Assembly: GCA_963965975.1 (NCBI GenBank)
Contig: OZ014418.1
Location: forward strand, 4,290,775 to 4,354,774
DNA length: 64,000 nucleotides
Direction of reading: 5' to 3'
Origin: Xestospongia bergquistia
Lineage: Eukaryota > Porifera > Demospongiae > Haplosclerida > Petrosiidae
The notes under the pieces were generated by a model. It searched no databases and was not told the DNA's origin. It saw nothing but the letters and a program-made list of their open reading frames with translations. A program made the position numbers and the translations under genes. Positions 33,501 through 43,257 of the stretch are shown here, in pieces (the stretch's first letter is position 1; each line of letters starts with the position of its first letter).

Positions 33501-36500
33501 AATAATCAGATATCAAAAAGAGTAAATCAGATTACGGTGTTATATCAGGTATCACTGTTAAGATTCATGTTGATATCGCAGTGTTAGCTCAGATATCATT
33601 GTTAATAATCGTGTTAATGTCAGTGTTTAGTAAATCATATATGAACATGAGTAACTCGGATATCAGTGTTAAGTCAGACATCAGTTTGTGTTAAGAATCA
33701 TGTTGATGTAAGTGTGTAGTAGATCATATATGAATGTGAGTAAATCAGATCTCAGTGTTAGATAAGGTATCAGTTTGTGTCAAATGATATGTTAGTCTAA
33801 AGAATGATGTTGATGTAAGTGTGTAGATCTGATATCAGCAGGTGTTAGCTCAGGTATCATTGTTAAGAATCGTGTTGATGTTAGTGTCTAGTTGATCAGA
33901 TATTAAAAAGAGTAAATCAGATCTCAGTGTTAGATCAGGTATCATAGTCAGTGTCAGATGAGGTATCAGTGTAAAAATCATGTTGATGTCGGTGTTTAGT
34001 AAATCATATATCAACATGAGTAAATCAGATCTCAGTGTTAGATCAGATATCAGTTTGTGTTAAATCAGATGTTAGTGTTAAGAATCAATTTGATGTCTTT
34101 TTGCAGTAGATCAGATATCAACATGAGAAATCAAATCTCAATGTCAGATCAGATATAATAATCAGTGTCAGATGAAATATCAGTGTTAAAAATCATGTTG
34201 ATTTCAGTGTGTAGTACGTATTAACATGAGTAAATCAGATCTCAGTGTTAGATCAGAATGTTAAATCAGATGTTAGTATTAAGAACCATGTAGTTGTCTG
34301 TTTGCAGTATATCAGATATCAACAAGTAAATCAGATCTCATTGTTAGATCAGATATAGTCAGTGTCAGATGAGATATCAGTCTTAAGAATCATGTTGATG
34401 TGTAGATCAGATCTCAACAGGTGTTAGATCAGGTATTGGTGTTAATAAACGTGTTGATGTCAGTGTGTAGTAGATCAGATATGAAAATGAATAAGTCAGA
34501 TCTTGGTGTTAGATCAGGCATTAGTGTTAAGAATTGTGTAAATGTCAATTTTTAGTAAGTCAATTTTTCGTAAATAAGATACCAACTCAGTTGTCAGTAT
34601 TAAGAATCATATTGATATAAGTGTGTAGTTGATCAGATATCAACATGAGTAAATGAGGTCTCAGTGTTAGATCTGATATCAGTCTGTGTCAGATCAGATA
34701 TCAGTCTTAAGAATCACATTGATGTCTGTGTGTAGATCAAAATTCAATATTAGTAATTTAGATGTCAGTGTTAATTCAAAGATCGTTATGAAATCAGATA
34801 TCAGTGTTAATAATTAAATTGATGCTGCTTTGTAGTACAATCAGATATCAACATCAGTAAATCAGATCTCAAAGTTAGATCAGGTATCAGTGTTATGAAT
34901 CATGTTGATGTCAGTGTGTAGTAGATCACATATCAACAAGAGTAAATCAAACCTGGATGTTCAATCAGGTATCAGTATTAAGAATCATGTTGATGTCAGT
35001 GTGTATTAGGTCAGATATCAACATGAATAAATCAGATCTCGGTGTTAGATCAGATATCATAGTCAACAGTGTTAAGAATCATGTTGATGACTGTGTGTAG
35101 ATCAGATATCAACATTAGTGATTTAGATCTCAGTGTTAATTCAGATATCGGTATCAGATCAGATATCAATGTTATGAATCAAATTGATGCCTTTGTAGTA
35201 AAATCAGATATAAACATGAGTAAATGAGATCTCGATGTTAGATATCAGTGTTAAGAATCACGTTGATGTCAGTGTGTAGTAGATGATATATCAACATGAG
35301 TAAATCAGATCTGTGTTAGATCAGATGTTAGTATTAAGAATCATGTTGATGTCTGTTTGCAGTAGATCAGATATCAACATGAGTAAATCAGATCTCAGTG
35401 TTAGATCAGATGTCATAGTCAGTGTCAGATTAGATATCAGTGTTAAAAATCGTGTTGATGTGACTGTGAAGTCGATCAGAAATCAACAGTAAAGCAGATC
35501 TCAGTGTTAAATCAGGTATCAGTGTTAGAATCACAAGAATCATGTTAATGTCAGTGTGTAGTAGATGATACATCAACATGAGTAAATCAGTGTTAGATCA
35601 GATATCTGTTTGTGTTAAATCAGATGTCAGATGAGATATCAATCATAAGAATTATGTTGATGTCAGTGTGTAGTAGATCAGATATCTACAGACGTCAGAT
35701 TAGGTATCAGTGTTAAGAATCATTTCGATGTCAGTGTGTAGTAGATCAGATAACAACAAGAATAAATCAGATCTCGGTGTTAGATCAGGTATCAGCATTA
35801 AGAATCATGTTCATATCAGTGTGTAGATCAGATATAAACATGTATTAGATCAGATATCAGTGTTGAAAATCGTGTTGATGCCAATTTGTAGATCAGAAAT
35901 CAACAAGAGTAAGTCAGATCTCGGTGTTTGATTAGGTATCAGTGGTAAGAATAATGTTAATGGCAGTGTGTAGTAGATCATATGTCTACATGAGTAAAGC
36001 AAATCTCAGTGTTAGATCAGATGTTAGTATTAAGAATCATGTTGATGTACATATCAACATGAGTAAATAAAATCTCACTGTTAGATCAGATATTATAGTC
36101 AGTATCGGATGAGATATCAGTGTTAAGAATCATGTTGATGTCACTGTGTAGTAGATCATATATCAACATGAGTAAATGAGATCTGTGTTAGATCAGATAT
36201 CATTGTGTTAAATCATATGTTAGTGTTAAGAATCATGTTGGTGTCTGTTAACAGTAGATCAGATATCAACATGAGTAAATCAAATCTCAGTGTTAGATCA
36301 GATATCATTATCAGTGTCAGATGAAATATCAGTGTTAAAAATCATGTTGATTTCAGTGTGTAGTACGTATTAACATGAGTAAACCAGGTCTCAGTGTTAG
36401 ATCAGAATGTTAAATCAGATCTGTATTAGAAAAGATATCAAAGTTAGTGTCAGCTGAGATATCAGTGTTAAGAATTATGTTGATGTCAGTGTGTAGTAGA

Positions 36501-37171
36501 TAAGATATCAACAGATGTTACATCAGGTATCAGTGTTAAGAATTGTGTTGATGTCAGTTTGTAGTACATGAGATATCAACAAGAGTGAATCAGGTCTCGG
36601 TGTTAGATGAGGTATCAGTTTTAAGAATCGTGTTAATGTCAGTGTGTAGTAGATCATATATCAACATGAGTAAATCAGATCTCAGTGTTAGATAAGGTGT
36701 TAGTGTTAAGAATCATGTTGATGTCTGTTTGCAGTAGATCAAATATCAACATGAGTAATTAGATCTCAGTGTTAGATTAGATATCAAAGTTAGTGTCAGA
36801 TGAGATATCAGTGATAAGAATCTTGTTGTCTGTCTGTAGTAGATCAGATAACAACATGAGTAAATCATATCTCAGTGTTAGATCAGATATAGTGTCAGAT
36901 GAGATATCATTGATAAGAATTATGTTGATGTCAGTGTGTAGTAGATCAGATATCAACAGACGTTAGATCAGGTATTAGTGTTAAGAATGATCTTGATGTC
37001 TGTGTGTAGTAGATCAGATAACAACTAGAGTAAATCATATCTCGATGTTGGATCAGGTATCAGTGTCAACAATCCTCTTAATGTCAATGAGAGATATTAG
37101 TGTTAAAATTCTTGTTGATATCAATGTGTGGTAGATCAGGTATTTGTGTTAAGAATCGTGTTAATGTAAGT
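30548..37171. repeat. Satellite B array, middle
   Basis: About 6.6 kb of satellite B. Its first part follows the left array from 10912 and the right array from 62710 monomer by monomer, sharing rare variants (ACTCTGATATAAG, GATAATATTCCAAAATGAG, GATCTGTTAGATCAG). It is therefore a copied block, not independently amplified sequence. Later parts resemble 14940-15200 of the left array. It ends in a CATC tract at 37172. Confidence 0.95.
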
Positions 37172-37242
37172 GTCCATTCATCTATTCATCCATCCATCCA
37201 TTCATTCATTTGTCCATTTATCCATTCATCCATCCATTACAG
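37172..37242. repeat. CATC/CATT tetranucleotide tract
   Basis: Degenerate tract joining satellite B to an exon-like region; it ends CATCCATTACAG, an acceptor. Confidence 0.85.
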
Positions 37243-37526
37243 CACTTATAAAAAGCAATGTCTATTACTAACTACAACATCAACAAAGCAAATAATGATT
37301 ACTTCTACCTCACACTGTCCAGCTCACCCACTTCATTCCCAAATATCTCTCTTAATTCTGTCTTCCTTTTGACCTCTCTTTAATAAAGACACTCAACAGG
37401 GCAGCTGGGCCCTGTAGCTCACCCCTTTCTTCTCCTCCACTCATCTCACCAAAGAAGCATAAACATGAAAGAAGTATCTCCTCGTCAGCTATACCAAAAT
37501 CCTCACTGTTAGGTCCTTCCCAATAA
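37243..37526 (+). pseudogene. Ser/Pro-rich coding-like region, broken
   Basis: After CCATTACAG one frame reads AMSITNYNINKANNDYF, YLTLSSSPTSFPNISL to a stop near 37381. An overlapping frame from 37356 reads LIKTLNRAAGPCSSPLS, SPPLISPKKHKHERSISS, SAIPKSSLLGPSQ to TAA at 37524. The composition is that of a disordered, basic Ser/Pro tail. The opposite strand is also open over 37352-37552, so strand is not certain. Confidence 0.3.
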
Positions 37527-37576
37527 TGTAGCAACATAAGGAGCATGAGCAATAGTACTGGCAGCTAATAGTAACT

Positions 37577-37919
37577 ATGACACTCTTAAGTAACACAAGT
37601 AGCAGTTTTAATTTCTCTATTCCTAACATACCAAGTTTAACAGAGGATTTATTTCGGTTGCATATAAGAGTGCTGCCTCTTCATGTGGAGGTCTACTTAC
37701 ATAACAGGTTTATGCTCACATGAACTATGAATGTTATTATTGAGTATGAGTAATTATTAGTAAATTTATTAATTATTAATTTTATGTATGTACGAAAACT
37801 GTTTGACTCTTTCTTTCTCTATAGATGTTCTAGTAATATTACAATGAATGATAGTCTACTATTGCTTTGTAATAATATCATTAATAGTAATAGGAGAAGT
37901 ATGTCACAGAACAAACCAG
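37577..37919 (+). CDS. Two in-phase exons of an unrecognised gene
   Basis: The exon to 37707 reads MTLLSNTSSSFNFSIPN, IPSLTEDLFRLHIRVLP, LHVEVYLHNR and ends at CAG|GTTTAT. After a 117-bp intron ending TCTTTCTTTCTCTATAG, the exon 37825-37919 continues in phase: CSSNITMNDSLLLLCNN, IINSNRRSMSQNKP, ending CAG|GTATAT. The phase match across a good acceptor is the main support. Upstream continuity with 37243-37526 needs a frame change. Function unknown. Confidence 0.4.
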
Positions 37920-38194
37920 GTATATTTAATGAATGGATGGATGGAGGGTAACAATAGATGACAAGTGATGACAGAGTGATGGACATGTCAATGAAGTCAA
38001 TGGATGGATCAGTAAATAGACTAATGGAAAGAAAATAAAATGTTAATATATTAACACGTTAGAACGTATGTGTAGACATTTGAGTGTCTATGGACTTTAA
38101 TGTTATTCTGTGAGGCTCCTGTTAAAGTATTTACTTGAATTACATTATAATGCATCACCAAATTCCTTGAATATGCTATATCTTGAACACTTAC
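37920..38194. other. GGAT-rich non-coding DNA
   Basis: GAATGGATGGATGG tract and a stretch resembling 16083-16160 (AGAGTGATGGACATRTCAAT, then a few bases on AGACTAATGGAAAG). No gene seen. Confidence 0.6.
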
Positions 38195-38347
38195 AACAAT
38201 AGCAAAACTGGCTTTATAGTATTGTGTCAGCTGGTAGAAAGTAGAAAGACCCTTATGATGTATTGATTCCAAGCTGTGCTCATCACCTTCATCTGAACCT
38301 TCAAATGCTTAATGAGTATTGTCTGCTAAATCTTCAGAACAGTCATT
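38195..38347 (-). pseudogene. Unrecognised minus-strand gene relic, copy 2
   Basis: Minus-strand frame CSEDLADNTH, a TAA, then AFEGSDEGDEHSLESIHHK, GLSTFYQLTQYYKASFAIV, and a GTTGTAAGT donor at 38194. It is homologous to 25250-25620 but lacks the 125-base MDPKTGETRY part, and it keeps the Tyr codon that is a stop in copy 1. Upstream homology continues through 38404-38520. Confidence 0.5.
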
Positions 38348-39224
38348 TCATTTCGTTTAACAAATTAGGATTGATTGATCATTCACTTCTTTGTTGTAGG
38401 ATATGGTTCTGAAAGGTACAGTACTTTTTTAAATTAGATGCATAACTTTTGTAATTGGGTAACATTCACAACATGATCATGATGGATCATGATGGATATG
38501 TAATAATACACTATCAGAATTTATCATAGATAAATGGAATATCATAGATAAATGGAATATCATACATAAATATACATAAATATACAAGTACTACTATATT
38601 GTGTATTATGTGTACTAAAAAAGACCATGGATTGGTTAAATCGACCTTTCTTTTGTGATATTCTAATACAACACCTTTAGTAAAATACATAAGACTACTC
38701 ATACTCTGTGTGACATAAACTTTGACATTATATTTTAAAATATAGAGAATATTCTCATTTTGGTGTTATTGTGAGGAGAAGAAATAAAGTGTCATGCCTT
38801 CTCATATCTACCATTCAGCACAGACTTAATGATATATTCTTAACTGGCCTATAGTTGTAGACTACTAGTGTCACAACATGTTTTGTCTGAAGTCTCAAAT
38901 ACATGTAACTACATATACAAACAGTTTGACAGAAGTGGTTCATTACAAAACAAGTTATATATTACACATTATTACATCAATTATGTACCAAAATTGTAAA
39001 AATGGATTAATCCCAAATTGATTCAATCAATCAATAATATAGAAGTTACATAATTATGAAAAATGCAAACATAATACTATTAATTACTAATGTATTATGA
39101 AATTGAAGGTGATGTAGCTACACAAATAGTAGTACAATTCTAATTTTATGAACAGATTTTCCAATATAACAATTACTATTGTTATAACAATAACCAAGGT
39201 ATCGTCTTTTGCGATTTGATGCAG
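38348..39224. other. AT-rich DNA without a supported gene
   Basis: 38404-38520 repeats 25568-25680 (GATGCATAACTTTTGTAATT block). A small direct repeat ATAGATAAATGGAATATC occurs at about 38526-38560. The rest shows nothing recognisable. Confidence 0.6.
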
Positions 39225-40563
39225 CTATAAGGCCACCATGGTTTTGAAAAATCTTTTGACAAAGAAGGAGGACTGAGAATGCCTAGAACTAATCGTCATC
39301 AGAACTATCAGATTGATCCAAATCATCACACTCATCCAATTCATCTCCACTCGAGTGATGAACATATCTACTAATTCTTCATAGAGGCCATCATTAGACC
39401 AATAGTGGTCTTCAAAGTGGATATTAACATGTTGAATGAGGCTCTTCCAACGATCAGGTATCACAACATCAAAATCCTCCCATGCCAGCTGCTCAACCTG
39501 ACGGAGATTAAATGTATGAATGTTGGCCTTGATGTGACCTTTAACCTGTGCCCATGCCAATTCAATAGGATTGAGAGCGCAGTGAGCAACAGGGAGTCGG
39601 ACCACCTCATGCCCTGTATGATGTACATATCAATAAATACTAAGGCTATCTTGACTAAGTTCTTACCTGCAGCAGCACCTATGTCATCAACAATGTAGCG
39701 AGGGGTAGGTTTTAATCTTTGTATGATGCTATACAATTAAGCTTTCAAGGCATTTGTTGGGAATTCAACTCCTTTTGCCTGAAGCCAATCTTGCATCTTT
39801 TGCTTTGTCCAACTTTTGACTGGAACATGGTCACTACGACAACTATGATATGAGCTGTTATCCATGACAATAAGACTGTTAGGTGGAACATTTGGGAAAA
39901 GTTTGATATGAGCCGTTATTGGTAGCAAACCACTCCTCAAAATGATCAGCACTCATCATGATAATCACCAGTACTTTTTTGGATCTGAATATGAGAGTGG
40001 TATTAGGAATCCAACCAATCTCACGACGAGCTCCAAGAATAAAAAGCTATGCAACCGTTCCCAGGAGGCCTTTTTATACCACCAAGAGTTCTGCCAGTCA
40101 CATCATCCCTCTCCACCCAATCACATTCTTTACCATCATGAGCATTGCACCAGGTTTCATCAAGGTAAACAACTGGCCTATCTCTTGGTGATTCTTCACC
40201 ATTCAACGAAGGTAAGTGTGCCTCTGTGCAATAATGCGAGGCTGTTTGTAGTAGTGGAATCAGTCTCTTATGTCTATAAAGTGCAATATTAATGGGCATC
40301 ATAAGAAAAGTTATGGTGACTCACTTGAAACCCATTTCCATTAGCAAGACAATGAGTGTTAACCTCTGACCGTGAAAGAGGTTATCCTCTTTTAAGACAA
40401 CAAGCAACTTCAACAGTGTCATGTGCTCTTTGGTCTGATAGAGGTGGTATATTTTTCGTCTGATGGCTTCACAATAAAAATCATCAACTAACAGGCGTCT
40501 GGAGACTTTGTATCTCTTTGTTGGTAATGTTGTACTCAGATATCTCATTGAATTAGTCTAAAT
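39225..40563 (-). pseudogene. Tc1/IS630-type (DDE_3) transposase with two short introns, decayed
   Basis: Read on the minus strand. A helix-turn-helix part (AIRRKIYHLYQTKEH, LLVVLKEDNLFHG) is followed by a 51-bp intron 40324-40274 (GTGAGT...TATAG), then PVVYLDETWCNAHDG with the first Asp at 40161. The second Asp is in LIVMDNSSYHS at 39862. An in-frame TAA lies at 39739, then IVDDIGAAAG, a 53-bp intron 39666-39614 (GTAAGA...ACAG), and HEVVRLPVAHCALNPIEL with the Glu at 39563. Both introns restore phase exactly. The catalytic D, D and E codons are all present, but frameshifts around 39950-40020 and the TAA inactivate it. The C-terminus ends in acidic residues. Terminal repeats were not found. 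Confidence 0.88.
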
Positions 40564-40932
40564 GAATAAAAGAACAAGTCACATATAACTTAACATACTG
40601 TGAATTTTTAAGTCATAATATTGATATACACTTTCATATTGATTGTCTCTAATTATCAATCTTGAAATGAAGGATGTTACCTATTACTGAATTTGGTGAC
40701 AATGACCAAACCAGAAGTCAGGCTCCACATAATCTCATACACAGACCTAAAAACCTCAGGAAACATTGTAGGTCTGGGTATCATGCTGTACATAGCTTAA
40801 CTTTGACCAATTTCATGTTAGATATGATGCATGGAATATTTCCAGCCTTATATTAAGAGATATATGTACAGCATTAAGTAATTACTGAATGTTACATAAT
40901 TATTGCAATACTTCTTTCAGCTATATACTTAC

Positions 40933-40977
40933 TAAATGGTTGACTCTGAGCCAGCTACGTGCTCTCCAGGCAGCCAT
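40933..40977 (-). pseudogene. Possible first exon of the DDE_3 transposase
   Basis: Minus-strand ATG at 40977 reads MAAWRARSWLRVNHL to a GTAAGT donor at 40932. The acceptor ATTTAG before 40560 would join it in phase with TNSMRYLSTTL over a 372-bp intron. Plausible but unsupported by family knowledge. Confidence 0.25.
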
Positions 40978-41887
40978 GGTTCTTTATGTTTGGTGCAGCA
41001 GGTCTCGTGATGGTCAGGTGGTGAACAACTAGTGGAAGGAAGGTGTGGCTAGTGCCTCTGTTGGCACGCCCATAACAAAATGGCTACTAAGACAGAGAGA
41101 GATTATTGTCATATCCGCTTCATTTATTACATGAAATGTAAGTGAGAATAGCTGATAAAATATAACTGTATTATCTTTTAATTAACTCCATTAGATAACG
41201 AAAGCATTTGTACAAATTGAAAGACAGTAGTAATAGTATCAGCTTATATTGGATGTATATGATGTCTGACATTCTTGTCCGTGATCCTGTGACTTTATTG
41301 GAACTACTGCTCAACAGTTGTTATTAAGTAGTCGTCCTCTTATTATAATTCTAGATGGTATAGTTTAAAGAAAGTCAACTTCATAGACTTACCATATCTT
41401 AGTCATTGACTGTAAAATATAGACATTACAGATGTGTACATCAATGAAACTGATTTTATTTATGTTAATATGAATATCTTGTTATATTTATATGATTTTA
41501 TATTTATACTGTTTCAACTATTCTTCCTTGTGAAGTATACTTAATAAATCATATACTTTGCTGGCTTATGTTCCTCAATTGCTCCAAATGCTAGGTAAGA
41601 TATAGGGAGTTAAATTGAGCAACTTCACCCATTGTAACGAGTGATGATGTACTGCAACACAATGGCAGGGCTTCATATATTTGTGATTAATAAACTTATA
41701 TTCAGACAGACAACGTTCATTGTGTACTAGATAAGATAGAGGGAGTTATATTGTTACTATCATGGCGCAATATCCATGATCAACTGAGCATGCTCAGTTC
41801 TATTAGTCACACTAGTGGCGCCAAATTTGTACTAGAAATTAATAAACTTAGACGGCATTACTTCATTTTACCAACCAGTGTGTGAAG
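40978..41887. other. Non-coding DNA without a supported gene
   Basis: No ORF or repeat array. GATAAGATATAGGGAGTT-like words occur twice (41596 and 41731). Ends of the DDE_3 element may lie here but were not identified. Confidence 0.5.
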
Positions 41888-42193
41888 ACTTTACTTCTAC
41901 AGGGCTATTTAGCAAGACAGAAGAAGGAACTGGATTCCATACAGCCAAGTCATTTGAAAGTGTTCTCTGCAGTAAATCTGAGACAATGATGTTAACGACA
42001 AAAGAGAAAGACAGCAGTAACAAAACTTCATTTTAGCAATCAGTGTTGTCAGGGCTTTACTTCTTCTGGGTGTTAGCAAGACACAAGAAAGAACTGGATT
42101 CCATGCAGCCACGTCATTTGACAGTGTTCTCTGGAGTAAATCTGAGACAGTGATGTTCCTGGCTACGACAAAAGAGAAAGACAGTAGTAACAA
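41888..42193. repeat. Tandem duplication of about 170 bp, coding-like
   Basis: 41888-42036 and 42056-42193 are diverged direct copies (AAGAACTGGATTCCAT, AGTGTTCTCTG, GACAAAAGAGAAAGACAG). Both keep an open plus-strand frame: SKTEEGTGFHTAKSFESV in the first and SKTQERTGFHAATSFDSV in the second, the latter running on to about 42277. They differ by an in-frame 6-base indel. Another frame (KKELDSIQPSHLKVFS) and the minus strand are also open, so coding is not proven. Confidence 0.6.
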
Positions 42194-42215
42194 ATACGGT
42201 CAGAGTAGCAGTACT

Positions 42216-42985
42216 CCATGTGTGTTAGTATATCTGGCTTGCCCAACTTATCTTTTATATTCAATGAGCTTTAGGCCTTAGTCTTAGTGCATCTGTTATC
42301 TGAACTAAGCCTGTTATAAGTCATTTTTAAAAATAATATCTCACTAGTCCTTTTCTCTGTAATATATAGACTTTAGTAACCAGTATATTTAGTACAATGT
42401 AGCAAGTCTGAATAAACTTAGTCAAGTGTATTTATTTAGTACAAGCCTATTTACCCCCATTGTGTCTACTTTTGTATCCATATCAGCTTGTAATGGTCAG
42501 ATAATTTCTCTTCTCTTGCACTTGTTGTGTATTGCATTATAGCATACAGATATCTCTATTATTGACAGCCTATTATCCTTTCATTATAGTAAATTGTTAG
42601 TACACCATGTGTGTTAGTATATCTAGCCTGCCCAACTTAACTTATAAATTGGGTGAGCTTTAGCCCTTAGTTTTAGTGTATCTGTTATCTGAACTAAGCC
42701 TGTTGTAAGTCATTTTTAAGCATAATATCTCACTAGTCCTTTTCTCTGTAATATATAGACTTTAGCAAAGAGTGTATTTAGTACAATGTAGCAAGTCTGA
42801 ATAAAATTAGTCAAGTGTATTTATTTAGTACAAGCCTATTTACCCCCATTGTGTCTACTTTTGTATCAGTATCAGCTTGTAATGGTCAGACAATTTGTCT
42901 TCATTTGCACTTGTTGTGTAGTACATTACAGCATACAGATATCTCTATTATTGAGAGCCTATTATCCTTTCACCATTGTAAATTG
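42216..42985. repeat. 389-bp tandem duplication
   Basis: 42216-42604 and 42605-42985 align end to end (CCATGTGTGTTAGTATATCT, TTTACCCCCATTGTGTCTAC, GCATACAGATATCTCTATTA) with scattered differences. No ORF is shared by the two; probably non-coding. Confidence 0.92.
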
Positions 42986-43257
42986 GTTTCATAGTATATT
43001 ATATTCCCTATAAACCTACTATACAAACAATATAAATGTAGTTACTACCGCTCATTAAATTTATTTATTGTCCTTTATTTGCACTATTTTAATATATATT
43101 TATATATAATATAACCGTATCATAAAATATTAAACATCTGTTGATTGTTCCCTAGCTTCTTTTTATTATAAGGACAGTCTAAACTTAATCGTATTTCAGT
43201 CAGTCCTTTTCATATATCACACTAATGCTGTCTTGTTATTTCTTTACATTGTCCTTT
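42986..43257. other. AT-rich spacer
   Basis: Nothing recognised; it grades into satellite A near 43250. Confidence 0.5.

Noticed and set aside
37352-37552. 66-codon minus-strand ORF
   Set aside because: The plus strand over the same bases is open with adjoining plus-strand exons; not excluded, but less consistent with context.
39405-40292. Plus-strand ORFs across the transposase
   Set aside because: Antisense shadows of the DDE_3 transposase, whose catalytic motifs are clear on the minus strand.
41909-42193. 94-codon minus-strand ORF
   Set aside because: It spans the junction of a tandem duplication so its two halves are frame-shifted repeats of each other; the plus-strand frame looks more protein-like.
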